Of a stretch of 64,000 nt of DNA, positions 53,009 to 61,395 are shown in pieces. A program made the position numbers and the translations under genes. Under the pieces are notes generated by a model that saw nothing but the letters and a program-made list of their open reading frames with translations, made no database searches and was not told the DNA's origin. The DNA comes from Dyella kyungheensis (GTDB taxonomy: Bacteria; Pseudomonadota; Gammaproteobacteria; Xanthomonadales; Rhodanobacteraceae): contig NZ_JADIKC010000002.1 of NCBI RefSeq assembly GCF_016905005.1, positions 124,001 through 188,000 of the forward strand, read 5' to 3'. Position 1 is the first letter of the stretch; each line of letters opens with the position of its first letter.

Positions 53009-54724
53009 ATGTCCAAGCCCGATTTTTCCGCCCTGCTGCGTCGAAGCGATGTGTTCGGCCACCTGGGCGACGAGGCGCTGGCCGCGCTGGTCCCCGAACT
53101 CCAGTGGTTTTCGCTGCCGGGCGGGCGGACGCTGTTCAAGCAGGGCGATCCGGCGGACGCGCTCTACTTCGTCGTGAGCGGCAGCCTGGGCGTATTTGCC
53201 GGGCCTACTGAACGGGTGCGCCTGGTGGCGGCGGGCGACAGCATCGGCGAGATCGGGTTGATCAGCGGGGAAGGCCGGCATTACACCGCACGCGCATTGC
53301 GCGACAGCGAATTGCTGCGGCTGGACCTGGCCAGCTACGAAGCGCTGATCCAGCGCCATCCCCAGGCCATGATGGGAGTGGCGCGCGTCGCCATTGCCCG
53401 CCTGCAGGAACGTATGCGCGGCGACGAAAGTCCGGGCATCGCGCGCACCTTCGCACTGTTGCCGGCGAGCGCGGACGTCCCTGCCCGCTCGCTGGCCATG
53501 CAACTGGCGATGGAGCTGGAGCGCTGGGGCAGTTGCGCCGTGATCGACGCCGAACATGGCGCCGGCCGCGGCAGCGACTGGTTCGCCGAGCGCGAGGCGC
53601 AAGCGCGCTTCGTGATCTATCTGGACAGCATCGGCGACGACCTGTGGCGCCAGCGGTGCCTGCGCCAGGCCGATGTGCTGCTGCTGCCGACACTCGCCGC
53701 CCAGCCTGCCCGCGCATGGCCCGAAGCCACGCCGATGCATCCCGCGCGCGCGGGGCATCGACCGCGCCACCTGATCCTGCTGCATCCGGGCCGCCAGCCG
53801 GCGCTCGGTGCGGCGCAACGCTGGCGCGCCGAATTCAGCGGCGAGCTGCAGCATCATCACGTGGGCGGTCACGCGGATATTGCGCGACTGGCCCGCGTCA
53901 TCAGCGGCAACGCGCGCGGCCTGGTGCTGGCCGGCGGCGGCGCACGCGGCGTGGCGCATCTGGGGGCACTGCGTGCATTGCATGAGGCCGGGCACCGCTT
54001 CGATGCCGTGGGCGGCACCAGCATCGGCGCAATCATCGGCGCCAGCGTCGCCGCCGGATGGGAACTCGACGTCACCATCGACACCCTGCGCCGCGCCTTC
54101 GTGCAGGGGCGTCCGCTATCGGACTGGACGTTGCCGATCGTCGCGCTCACCCGCGGGCGCCGCGCCGCCCTGATGCTGCGCCGCGCGTTCGGCGCGCTCG
54201 ACATCGAAGACCTGGTGCTGCCGTTCTTCTGCGTGTCCACCTGTTTGTCGGGCGACGGCATGATGGTGCACCGCGAAGGGCCGCTGTGGCTGTGGCTGCG
54301 CGCCTCCAGCGCCATTCCCGGCGTGCTGCCGCCAGTGCTGCACCACGGCCGAGTGTTTGTCGATGGCGCGCTGGTCGACAACCTGCCCACCGACGTGATG
54401 GCCGACGACGGCCTCGCCCATATCACCGCGATCGACATCCGCGCCGAGATTTCGCTGCTCACCACTGCCGAAGAATTCGCCACGCCGCCATGGTGGCAGC
54501 TGCTACTCGGGCGACAGGACATCCAGCGGCCGGGACTGGTTTCCACGCTGGTGCGCGCCGCCATGGTCAATAGCGAAGGCCCCAGCGAGCACCGCCGCGA
54601 ACGCGCCGACCTGCTGTTGACGCCGCCGCTGGAACACATCGGCATGCTCGACTGGAAGGACTGGGAGAGGGCGATGGAGGCGGGTTATCGATATACCGCG
54701 GAAGTGCTGGAAAAGCAGTCGTAA
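53009..54724 (+). CDS. Cyclic-nucleotide-binding domain / patatin-like phospholipase fusion
   Basis: The 571-residue protein joins a CRP-like cNMP-binding domain (about residues 1-125; ALYFVVSGSLGVFAG and GEIGLISGEGRHYTARA, with Arg at the phosphate-cassette position) to a middle Rossmann-like region (about 150-300) and a C-terminal patatin domain (about 303-500). The patatin set is complete: GGGARGVAHLGALRAL, Ser338 in GTSIGAIIG and Asp452 in FVDGALVDNLP. This is the plan of bacterial neuropathy-target-esterase-like proteins, so nucleotide binding may control lysophospholipase activity. No signal peptide. A family A palindrome follows. Confidence 0.9.
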   Translation: MSKPDFSALLRRSDVFGHLGDEALAALVPELQWFSLPGGRTLFKQGDPADALYFVVSGSLGVFAGPTERVRLVAAGDSIGEIGLISGEGRHYTARALRDSELLRLDLASYEALIQRHPQAMMGVARVAIARLQERMRGDESPGIARTFALLPASADVPARSLAMQLAMELERWGSCAVIDAEHGAGRGSDWFAEREAQARFVIYLDSIGDDLWRQRCLRQADVLLLPTLAAQPARAWPEATPMHPARAGHRPRHLILLHPGRQPALGAAQRWRAEFSGELQHHHVGGHADIARLARVISGNARGLVLAGGGARGVAHLGALRALHEAGHRFDAVGGTSIGAIIGASVAAGWELDVTIDTLRRAFVQGRPLSDWTLPIVALTRGRRAALMLRRAFGALDIEDLVLPFFCVSTCLSGDGMMVHREGPLWLWLRASSAIPGVLPPVLHHGRVFVDGALVDNLPTDVMADDGLAHITAIDIRAEISLLTTAEEFATPPWWQLLLGRQDIQRPGLVSTLVRAAMVNSEGPSEHRRERADLLLTPPLEHIGMLDWKDWERAMEAGYRYTAEVLEKQS

Positions 54725-54729
54725 CCCCC

Positions 54730-54805
54730 GTGGGAGCGCACTTGTGCGCGACGACATTGCCTCAGGGCACGGCTCCGCCCAGTCACACACAAGTGCGCTC
54801 CCACA
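54730..54805. repeat. REP-type palindrome, family A copy 4
   Basis: Left arm GTGGGAGCGCACTTGTGCGC from 54730 and right arm ending GCGCTCCCAC at 54804, with some mismatches in the inner part and a loop of about 29 bases. It lies between the patatin-fusion gene and the carbonic anhydrase gene on the same strand. Confidence 0.85.
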
Positions 54806-54842
54806 AAAAGCGGTGCCCACCGTGGCGGAGTAATATGTCGCC

Positions 54843-55379
54843 ATGGATCCTCTACGCAAATACAAAGGCATCTGGCCCACGCTGCACCAGCGCGTGTATG
54901 TCGATCCCGCCGCCACCGTGATCGGTGCGGTGGAGTTGTTCGACGATGTGTCCGTCTGGCCCGGCGCGGTGCTGCGCGGCGACGTGAACTTCATCCGCAT
55001 CGGCGCGCGCACCAATGTGCAGGACGGTGCGGTGGTCCATGTGACTCACGATGGCCCGTATTCGCCGGGCGGCATGCCCACGATCATCGGCGAAGGCGTC
55101 ACCGTCGGTCATGGCGCGGTGATCCATGCCTGCACCATCGAGGACTACTGCCTGATCGGCATGCACGCCACCATCCTGGACGGCGCCGTGGTGAGAAAGC
55201 ATGGCTTCGTCGGCGCCGGTAGCGTGATTCCGCCGGGCAAGGTGGTGGGCGAGGGTGAGCTGTGGCTGGGCAATCCGGCCAAGAGAGTTCGCGTGCTGAG
55301 CGACCAGCAGATCGAACAGCTGCATTACTCGGCCGATCATTACGTGCGCATGAAAGACGATTACCTCGCAACGCAATGA
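54843..55379 (+). CDS. Gamma-class carbonic anhydrase family protein (YrdA-like)
   Basis: The 178-residue protein is a left-handed beta-helix of hexapeptide repeats (VIGAVELFDDVSVWPGAVLR, IRIGARTNVQDGAVVHVTHD) with histidines of the zinc site in VVHVTH, GHGAVIHACTIED and LIGMHATILDG. Relatives form trimers with metal between subunits; many have weak or no carbonic anhydrase activity. A C-terminal helix (VLSDQQIEQLHYSADHYVRM) caps the helix. Its stop overlaps the next start as ATGA. Confidence 0.93.
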   Translation: MDPLRKYKGIWPTLHQRVYVDPAATVIGAVELFDDVSVWPGAVLRGDVNFIRIGARTNVQDGAVVHVTHDGPYSPGGMPTIIGEGVTVGHGAVIHACTIEDYCLIGMHATILDGAVVRKHGFVGAGSVIPPGKVVGEGELWLGNPAKRVRVLSDQQIEQLHYSADHYVRMKDDYLATQ

Positions 55380-55708
55380 CCACACCGCGGCGCGTGCTGT
55401 TCCTGTGCAGCCGGCATCGGCTGCGCAGTCCCACCGCGGCTGCGGTGTTCGCCACTTGGCCGCATCTTGAAGTCGATTCGGCGGGACTGGCCGACGACGC
55501 GGAAACGCCGCTGTCGTCCGATCAACTCGAATGGGCGCAACTCATCGTGGTGATGGAATCGTCGCACCGGCGCCGGCTGCAGGCACGTCACGCCTCCCGC
55601 CTGCGCGGCAAGCGCGTAGTGTGTCTGGACATTCCCGACCGTTACGACTTCATGCAGCCCGAACTGGTTGCGTTGCTGCTCGAGAAGGCGGGGCCGCTGT
55701 TGCGCTGA
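55376..55708 (+). CDS. Small low-molecular-weight protein tyrosine phosphatase-like protein
   Basis: The 110-residue protein begins RRVLFLCSRHRLRSPTAAAV, with the phosphatase P-loop C-x5-R-S/T (CSRHRLRS), and has DIPDRYDF near the C terminus, where the general-acid Asp of the family lies. It is shorter than usual LMW phosphatases (about 150 residues). Relatives are annotated as arsenate-reductase/PTP-like small proteins. The ATG overlaps the gamma-carbonic anhydrase stop (ATGA), so the two are translationally coupled. Confidence 0.82.
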   Translation: MTTPRRVLFLCSRHRLRSPTAAAVFATWPHLEVDSAGLADDAETPLSSDQLEWAQLIVVMESSHRRRLQARHASRLRGKRVVCLDIPDRYDFMQPELVALLLEKAGPLLR

Positions 55709-55714
55709 AGCGCT

Positions 55715-56263
55715 TTACAGCATCGAACCGTTGCCTGCCGACTGCTGCTGCGCCTGCATGGCGGCAGCGCGCGCTTCGTCCTGGCGGATCTGGAGCTGGC
55801 GCTGCGCGTCCAGCTTGCCGCCGAGCAGGGAAAGAATGTAGTTGGTGCTGTCGAATTCGCGCAGCAGCGACAGTTCGCGCTGGGCTTCGTCGAGATTGTC
55901 GTCGTTGATCGCCCGTTCCACGTCTGCCGAAGCGACGGGGAAGGACTCGTGCAACTCTTCGAGCGCCACCTTGTTCTGCGGATCGAGCTGCAACACGCTG
56001 AGGTAGAACTCATAGGCGTTGCTGCCGGCCGGCGCGACCAGGCGCTTTTCGGAGACGGCCGTCTTGGCCAGGTCGAGCAGGATGCCGACGCCGCTATCTT
56101 CGCCGCCGGACGTCGAGGGGTTGCCGGAAGCGGCCGTCGTAGAGCCGGAGGCGGAGCCGCCCTTCGACCAGAAGTAGACGCCGCAGCCAACGGCAACGAG
56201 CGCGATCAGGGACACGGTGACGAGCACGCGCTGGCGTGGCGCGAGGGAAGCGAGACGAGACAT
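55715..56263 (-). CDS. Membrane-anchored protein sharing the periplasmic domain of the nearby TonB protein
   Basis: The 182-residue product has one N-terminal helix (about residues 11-30), a Ser/Gly/Thr linker and a helical domain: KTAVSEKRLVAPAGSNAYEF, YLSVLQLDPQNKVALEELHE, then REFDSTNYILSLLGGKLDAQ and a Gln/Ala-rich tail. This domain is clearly related to the middle of the TonB-like protein at 56746-57786 (LLAPAGNNAFELYLAVLKRE, RADPQNYTLTLLQAKLQAQR), but there is no TonB C-terminal domain. The ATG at 56263 precedes the helix. Function is unknown; a helper of the TonB partner is inferred. Confidence 0.75.
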   Translation of the reverse strand: MSRLASLAPRQRVLVTVSLIALVAVGCGVYFWSKGGSASGSTTAASGNPSTSGGEDSGVGILLDLAKTAVSEKRLVAPAGSNAYEFYLSVLQLDPQNKVALEELHESFPVASADVERAINDDNLDEAQRELSLLREFDSTNYILSLLGGKLDAQRQLQIRQDEARAAAMQAQQQSAGNGSML

Positions 56264-56396
56264 GGCACCGTTGCATCGATGTGACCCGCGCACAGGCGCG
56301 CCTGCCTTCAGGCGTCCCGGCGGAACTGTGTCACATTATCGATCCATCATGTCAGCGATGTGACTTGCCCCACTCACCCGCGTATGGACGTCCGGC

Positions 56397-56687
56397 TCAG
56401 CTGAAATGGCCGCCGGTGATGCGTCCATCCTTGTCCAGCTCAGGATAGTAACGGCTGTTGTTGGAACGAAGTTCCATCGTGGTGATGGTGCCCGGCATCA
56501 CCAGCTGCACATCCGGATAGCTGGTGCGGAATTGCTCGGGTGTGGGATGCGTGGCAATGAACGCGTCGAACGCCTTCATGTCGGTGACGAAGCCATGCAC
56601 GGGCACGGGCACGACCGGCGCGGTGGCCTGGCAACCGCCCAACACGATGGCGGCGGCGAGAACGGCAGGTGCGATGAAGCGCTGCAT
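56397..56687 (-). CDS. Small lipoprotein of unknown function
   Basis: The 96-residue product has a lipoprotein signal with lipobox LGGC (Cys19) and a short mature part with VPVHGFVTDMKAFDAFIATH, PTPEQFRTSYPDVQLVMPGT and ELRSNNSRYYPELDKDGRIT. I do not recognise a named family, though PDVQLVMPG and NSRYYPE look conserved. It lies between the two TonB-domain paralogues on the same strand, so it may belong to the same envelope unit. Confidence 0.72.
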   Translation of the reverse strand: MQRFIAPAVLAAAIVLGGCQATAPVVPVPVHGFVTDMKAFDAFIATHPTPEQFRTSYPDVQLVMPGTITTMELRSNNSRYYPELDKDGRITGGHFS

Positions 56688-56745
56688 GATCTGACTCCGT
56701 GGTGGGCCGCGATCGATTATGCGCTTGCGCGCCCTCATTCCGGCC

Positions 56746-57786
56746 TTACAGGCGGAACTCGATGCGTTGGCGCAGCTGCAGCGCCACCGGCTTGCCATCC
56801 TGTGTGCCCGGTGTGAACTGCCAGCGCGACACTGCGCTGATGGCCGCTCGATCGAAGACGTACTTGGGATCGGCATCGGCCACGGTGGCGCCGATCACCG
56901 AGCCATCGGGCTCCACGGTGAACGTCACGTCCACCCAACCCTGTCGCCGGGTGCGCTTGGCATCCGGCGGATAAGCCGGCTCCACGCGATGCGTAAGCAC
57001 CGGTGTGGTTGCGCCATTGGCATCGGCCACCGCGGCGGCAGGTGCCGGTGTTCGAGCGCGCATGGTTGCCTTTGGCGCCGCCTCGACCTGGGTCGATTCG
57101 ACATGCAGCTGGGCGATGGCCAACTCGGATGGCGTCATCGTATTGGCCGGCTTGGCCGGAGCGGTCGGCACGGATGGTGGTGCCGCGGGCGGCGGAACCG
57201 GTGCGGTGACGACCGCCGGCGTCACCGGGGTGGAGGGCGGCGCCTTGGCGGTCGACGAGGGCGGCGGCTCGTGGCGATTCGCTTGCTGTTCCTGCTGTGC
57301 AGCCGCCGTGCGCTGCGCCTGCAGCTTGGCCTGCAGCAGGGTGAGCGTGTAGTTCTGCGGATCGGCGCGGGTCAGCAGGTCGATCTGCCGCTGCGCTTCG
57401 GCATCGTCGCCGCTGTCGATGGTCTGCTCCGCTGCGTGCGCCGCGAACGGAAAGATTTCGCGCAACGCATCCTGTGCCACACGGTTGCCGGGTTCGCGCT
57501 TGAGCACGGCAAGATAGAGTTCGAAGGCGTTATTGCCTGCGGGTGCCAGCAGGCGCTGCGCTGCCATCGCATCGCGCGCATGTTGCAGCAGCTCATCAGT
57601 GCCGATGCCGGCACGCATCACCGGGCCGGCGGCGGCAACGACGGCTTGCGCGGGTTGCTCCACCTCCTGCCCATGCTCGATCTGCCAGAAGATCAAACCG
57701 CCCGCCACCGCAATGAGCACGATGAGGATCAGCAGGCTGTAACGGACGACACCTTGGGCACGACGACGCGACGAAGCGGGGGACAT
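56746..57786 (-). CDS. Energy transducer TonB
   Basis: The 346-residue protein has an N-terminal membrane anchor (about residues 14-33), a helical domain (about 50-165) shared with the neighbouring 182-residue protein, a Pro/Ala/Thr/Val-rich linker (about 170-235) and a C-terminal TonB domain (about 255-346) with RVEPAYPPDAKRTRRQGWVD, VTFTVEPDGSVIGATVADAD and RWQFTPGTQDGKPV. TonB transmits proton-motive energy from ExbBD to outer-membrane receptors; no exbB, exbD or receptor adjoins. The start is ATG 57786; a GTG three codons upstream is possible. Confidence 0.9.
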   Translation of the reverse strand: MSPASSRRRAQGVVRYSLLILIVLIAVAGGLIFWQIEHGQEVEQPAQAVVAAAGPVMRAGIGTDELLQHARDAMAAQRLLAPAGNNAFELYLAVLKREPGNRVAQDALREIFPFAAHAAEQTIDSGDDAEAQRQIDLLTRADPQNYTLTLLQAKLQAQRTAAAQQEQQANRHEPPPSSTAKAPPSTPVTPAVVTAPVPPPAAPPSVPTAPAKPANTMTPSELAIAQLHVESTQVEAAPKATMRARTPAPAAAVADANGATTPVLTHRVEPAYPPDAKRTRRQGWVDVTFTVEPDGSVIGATVADADPKYVFDRAAISAVSRWQFTPGTQDGKPVALQLRQRIEFRL

Positions 57787-57887
57787 GGGCCACACATGGA
57801 CGATGGATGCCGGCGCGCCGGCAGGGCGCGCAAGCTTAGACGTGTCATGTTGCGGTGATGTTGCCCCGCGTCGGCAGACGTGACGCA

Positions 57888-57924
57888 GTTCACACGTCCG
57901 ACCCGTCGGTCATGACGTGTGAAC
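57888..57924. terminator. Hairpin after the PNGase A gene
   Basis: GTTCACACGT and ACGTGTGAAC (10-base perfect stem) enclose an inner CCGAC/GTCGG stem. It lies 15 bases after the PNGase stop; no T tract is present, so it could be a terminator or an mRNA end. Confidence 0.6.
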
Positions 57925-57938
57925 CACGCGATCGATCG

Positions 57939-59705
57939 TCAGCGCCCCGGCAGCAGGCTGCTGTCCGGCGAACCATCGGGGTGGGCGAACCACGACACGC
58001 GGTTGCTTCCATCCGGGCAGCCCTTGCCCGCGTTGTAACTCGCTACCGCACCCGCCTGCGTGGTGAGCGAGGCGCGATAGCAGCCGCCCAGCGTGTCGTG
58101 GAAGGCAAATGCCTGCGCGCTCTGCTGCCCGCTGTGGCTGCTCAGGTTGCCGCTGGCATCGAACACCAGGGTGTCCTGCGAATCGACCGTGTTGTCGACG
58201 TCGGCTCCATAGAGGGTGAGGCCGAGCAGGCGCAGCTCGTCGTGCTGCCGATAGCCCTGGTGCACGGTGGAGGCCGCATTGGTACTGCCATCGCTTGCCA
58301 GTTGCTGGTTGTAGTCGAGCGAGAACGGATAGTTGAAGTGTTGGTGACGCTCGACCGTGAGGAAATTGCCCAGGCGGCTCTGGCTGGTGCTGTCCGACCA
58401 GGTGCGCTGCCCGGTCTGCTGGCGATAGGTGCTGCTGTTGATGGTGAAGGTCTGCGTGTCGTCGAAGCCCGTCTCCTGCGTCACCGTGCTGGTGACGCGA
58501 CCGTGCGACGTGTTCGCATAGCCTTCGATCACGAAGCGGCGATCGAGCTTAGTGGTGATGTCGCCGGCGAGGTCGCCGTTGCTCGCCGTGGCAAGCGTGC
58601 TGCCGATGATTGGTGTGGCGGCCTGGCCGACCAGCGTGTTGCGCGTGATCTTGCCGGTCACCTGCTTCGCATGCGCGTCGCGATACACCAGCAAGGCTGC
58701 GGTGGCGGCGAAGTTGTTGTTGGCACCGGCCACCTGCACGGCCACTTCATGCGGAGCGCCATCGCTCAACTGACCGGCGAACGGCGTGAGGTCCACGCGG
58801 TAGGGCAGGAAGTTCAAGGTCTGCACGCCAGGCGTGGGGCGCCACAGGTACGGATCGATGCCGCCGGTATAGACCCACGGATACACCGGCGCCACGCCAG
58901 CCGGTTGGCCGTCGATGCTGATCTCCGCCTCGCGGAAATTGCCGCCGCCGCATTCGTTGACTTGCGCCGCATACGCGTCGGGCACGCAGGTGTACCAGAA
59001 CTCATCGCCGCCCTGGCTCTGCGTGAACACGTCCAGGTAGGCGCGCTCCACGTTGGTCGGCAAGGTCAGTGTGCGCGCCAGCTTGTCGGTCGGTGTATTG
59101 AGCGTGGCCGTGCTGCCTACCGGATCGCTGCCCAACGCATACACCGCATCGGGCACGTCCGCCGCGCGCGCACGCGCCGATGCGGGATAGAACAGCAGGC
59201 GGGCGGTGCCGTGGATCACGCCGGTGTAGGTGTCGTTCACCAGGTTGCCGATGATCGCCTGGCCCTGTCCCGCATTGCGCAGCAGGGCGGCGTAATCGGT
59301 GAGGTCGCGCTCGACGTGCCAGGCGGGCGATACCGTGGCCGACGGTTCCTGCGTGGTGCCGAAGTAGAGGTTCACGCCGCCCAGCCACAGCGTGGCCGTG
59401 CGGTCGTACTGGCGTCCCGCAGTGACGGAGAAATCCGCTTCCAGCACCACTTTCGACCAGGCGCCCGTGCATGAGCCAGGCGGCGCATAGCTGTAGGGGC
59501 GAGCGTTGAAATCGTCGAAGGCGACGTTGGTGAACAGCGTCACCACGCAGGGCTGGCCAGGTGGCCGGGGCACGGTGGGATCGGCGGTAGCCACGTTGTT
59601 CGAACCCACCACCGGATCGGCAGCGGCTTGCGCAGCGAAACCAAGCGCCAGCGTCGCCGCCAGCGCTGTTGCCGCTCCAAAGCGGACGAAACTCTCAGGC
59701 ACCAT
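57939..59705 (-). CDS. Peptide-N4-asparagine amidase (PNGase A family), secreted
   Basis: The 588-residue product has a signal peptide (about residues 1-29) and matches the plant-type PNGase A family: VVTLFTNVAFDDFNARPYSY, WSKVVLEADFSVTAGRQYDR, ATLWLGGVNLYFGTTQEPSA, GDEFWYTCVPDAYAAQVNEC, GGGNFREAEISIDGQPAGVA and VYPWVYTGGIDPYLWRPTPG. The enzyme releases whole N-glycans from glycoproteins by cleaving the Asn amide; acid-active homologues are known from Dyella, Rudaea and Acidobacteria. The start at 59705 begins the signal. Host or fungal glycoprotein is the expected substrate. Confidence 0.9.
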   Translation of the reverse strand: MVPESFVRFGAATALAATLALGFAAQAAADPVVGSNNVATADPTVPRPPGQPCVVTLFTNVAFDDFNARPYSYAPPGSCTGAWSKVVLEADFSVTAGRQYDRTATLWLGGVNLYFGTTQEPSATVSPAWHVERDLTDYAALLRNAGQGQAIIGNLVNDTYTGVIHGTARLLFYPASARARAADVPDAVYALGSDPVGSTATLNTPTDKLARTLTLPTNVERAYLDVFTQSQGGDEFWYTCVPDAYAAQVNECGGGNFREAEISIDGQPAGVAPVYPWVYTGGIDPYLWRPTPGVQTLNFLPYRVDLTPFAGQLSDGAPHEVAVQVAGANNNFAATAALLVYRDAHAKQVTGKITRNTLVGQAATPIIGSTLATASNGDLAGDITTKLDRRFVIEGYANTSHGRVTSTVTQETGFDDTQTFTINSSTYRQQTGQRTWSDSTSQSRLGNFLTVERHQHFNYPFSLDYNQQLASDGSTNAASTVHQGYRQHDELRLLGLTLYGADVDNTVDSQDTLVFDASGNLSSHSGQQSAQAFAFHDTLGGCYRASLTTQAGAVASYNAGKGCPDGSNRVSWFAHPDGSPDSSLLPGR

Positions 59706-59843
59706 GACGTTCTCCCCGTGATGTGCCCCCTGTGCCGGGCACGCTAACACGGTGATACGTGCGTCAGACGTCGATGCGTCCTCACTCTGCGCCAGCAGAT
59801 TCTTGCGATGCGTCGGCGGATGCCGGGCAGCGCGCGATATCGC

Positions 59844-60674
59844 TCAGCCGTACTGCTGGTGCAGTTCGGCGTAGACCGGATCGGTGTCCGGCCGCTTGTC
59901 ATGCCACAGCTCAAAAGTATCGGCAGCCGTTTCGATCAGCATGCCCAAGCCGTCGAACGCATAGCGCGCACCAGCAGTGCGGGCCCAGGCAAGAAAGCCG
60001 GTGGCGGCGGCACCGTAGGAGAGGTCGTAGCAGAGCGCGCGGTTGCCCACGACGGCGAACGGCAGATCCAGCGACTTGCCCAGTACGCCTGCGGACGTGG
60101 CGTTGACGATCAGATCGAACGCGCCCAGATCGGCCAGGTCTTCCCAGTAGCGGGTATGCGCGCGCGCCGGGTCGCCGATGGCGTCGGCGAGGGCGTCTGC
60201 CGTTTCCGGCGTGCGGTTGACGATGGTCAGCGTATGCACGCCGGCATCGAGCAGCGACCACGCCACGCCGCGCGCCGCGCCACCCGCACCCAGCAGCAGC
60301 GCGGTGTGGCCACGCAGGTCCACGCTATGGCGTTCGGTGATGTCGCGCACCAGGCCGGCACCGTCGGTGTTGTGCGCGGCAATGCGGCCGCCAGGCAGTG
60401 GTGTCAGCACGTTGGCGGTGCCGGCGCGCACGGCTGCTTCGCTGCGAACATCGGCCATCTCGAAAGCCGCCGTCTTGTGCGGCAAGGTGACGTTGGCGCC
60501 GGCGCCGCCCTGGGCGAAGAACTCGCGCACCGCCGAGGCGAATGCAGCCGGCGCGGCATCGATGGTCTGGTAACTCAACTCGAGCCCGAACTGGCGCGCA
60601 AACGCCTGGTGGATCCGCGGCGACAGCGAATGGCTGATGGGGTGACCGAATACCGCGAACTGTCCTGCACTCAT
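59844..60674 (-). CDS. aroE: Shikimate dehydrogenase
   Basis: AroE reduces 3-dehydroshikimate to shikimate with NADPH in aromatic amino acid synthesis. The 276-residue protein carries FGHPISHSLSPRIHQAF, catalytic Lys67 in NVTLPHKTAAF, Asp104 in AHNTDGAGLVRD and the NADP site LLLGAGGAARGVAWSLLDAG with NRTPETA. The stop and length fit the monomer or dimer family. It stands alone. Confidence 0.96.
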   Translation of the reverse strand: MSAGQFAVFGHPISHSLSPRIHQAFARQFGLELSYQTIDAAPAAFASAVREFFAQGGAGANVTLPHKTAAFEMADVRSEAAVRAGTANVLTPLPGGRIAAHNTDGAGLVRDITERHSVDLRGHTALLLGAGGAARGVAWSLLDAGVHTLTIVNRTPETADALADAIGDPARAHTRYWEDLADLGAFDLIVNATSAGVLGKSLDLPFAVVGNRALCYDLSYGAAATGFLAWARTAGARYAFDGLGMLIETAADTFELWHDKRPDTDPVYAELHQQYG

Positions 60675-60829
60675 GCGCGCTCCTGATGAAAGTCGATGCC
60701 GCCAACGGCGGTTTCCGGCTCGGCCGGGACCGCCATTTTACTCGCCGCAGGCCGCGCCCGGTGAGGCATCGCAGGTTTTGAGATCGACGCCGGGCACGCT
60801 GGCTTCCACATCGACGACGGAACACTTCC

Positions 60830-61087
60830 ATGCGCCCGACCACCCGACTCGCCCATCACGAACGCCTGCTTGGCGCCGCCCTGCTGTGGCTGCTGGCCGG
60901 GGCGGCGCTGCTGCTGACCACGCTGGTGCCGGTACATACCGACGCGCTTGGCTGGACGCCTGCGTTCTGGCTGGTCGGCGCGCCGCTGGTGGTGTTGCTG
61001 GCGCTGGAGCCGTCGCTGCCGCGCCAGCTGCTCGGCCTGCTGTTTCGCTCGCGCCGTCGCACGGCGTCGGCGCTGATCTGGAACTGA
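60830..61087 (+). CDS. Small two-helix membrane protein
   Basis: The 85-residue product has two strong hydrophobic helices (AALLWLLAGAALLLTTLVPV and WTPAFWLVGAPLVVLLALEP) with an Arg-rich C-terminal end. It has good coding character and is not a shadow of another gene. No family is recognised. Start ATG at 60830 has no strong ribosome site nearby. Its neighbours (aroE divergent, rimK convergent) do not explain it. Confidence 0.6.
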   Translation: MRPTTRLAHHERLLGAALLWLLAGAALLLTTLVPVHTDALGWTPAFWLVGAPLVVLLALEPSLPRQLLGLLFRSRRRTASALIWN

Positions 61088-61283
61088 TCGACAACGAATT
61101 CACTTGGCAGTGGATGCCGCGGCAGGAACGCCGTGGCGTGGGGCTCCGTGCGACGGCAAGGACCTGCGGGCAGCAGGATGGCTGGGCACCTCGCTGGAGC
61201 GGCGCGACGGATCGCGCCCGCGTGACGGCAGTTCAGGGACGAACTGCCGGAATCACCCCGCTCCAAAGGCGATCTGGAGATTT
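61088..61283. other. Intergenic, no gene seen
   Basis: Together with the palindrome that follows, this forms a 308-base gap between a plus-strand and a minus-strand gene. I see no convincing open frame or promoter in this part. Confidence 0.5.
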
Positions 61284-61380
61284 CTGTGGGAGCGCGCTCG
61301 CCCGCGACAGGCGCCGCTATCGCGACAACCGGTTTCTGCGATGCGCCCCGCCGCCCGTCGCGCGTGAGCGCGCTCCCACA
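61284..61380. repeat. REP-type palindrome, family A copy 5
   Basis: CTGTGGGAGCGCGCTC opens at 61284 and GAGCGCGCTCCCACA closes at 61380, with a longer, structured centre than copies 1-4. It lies between convergent genes. Confidence 0.85.
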
Positions 61381-61395
61381 AGGGTTGGGTTGCGC

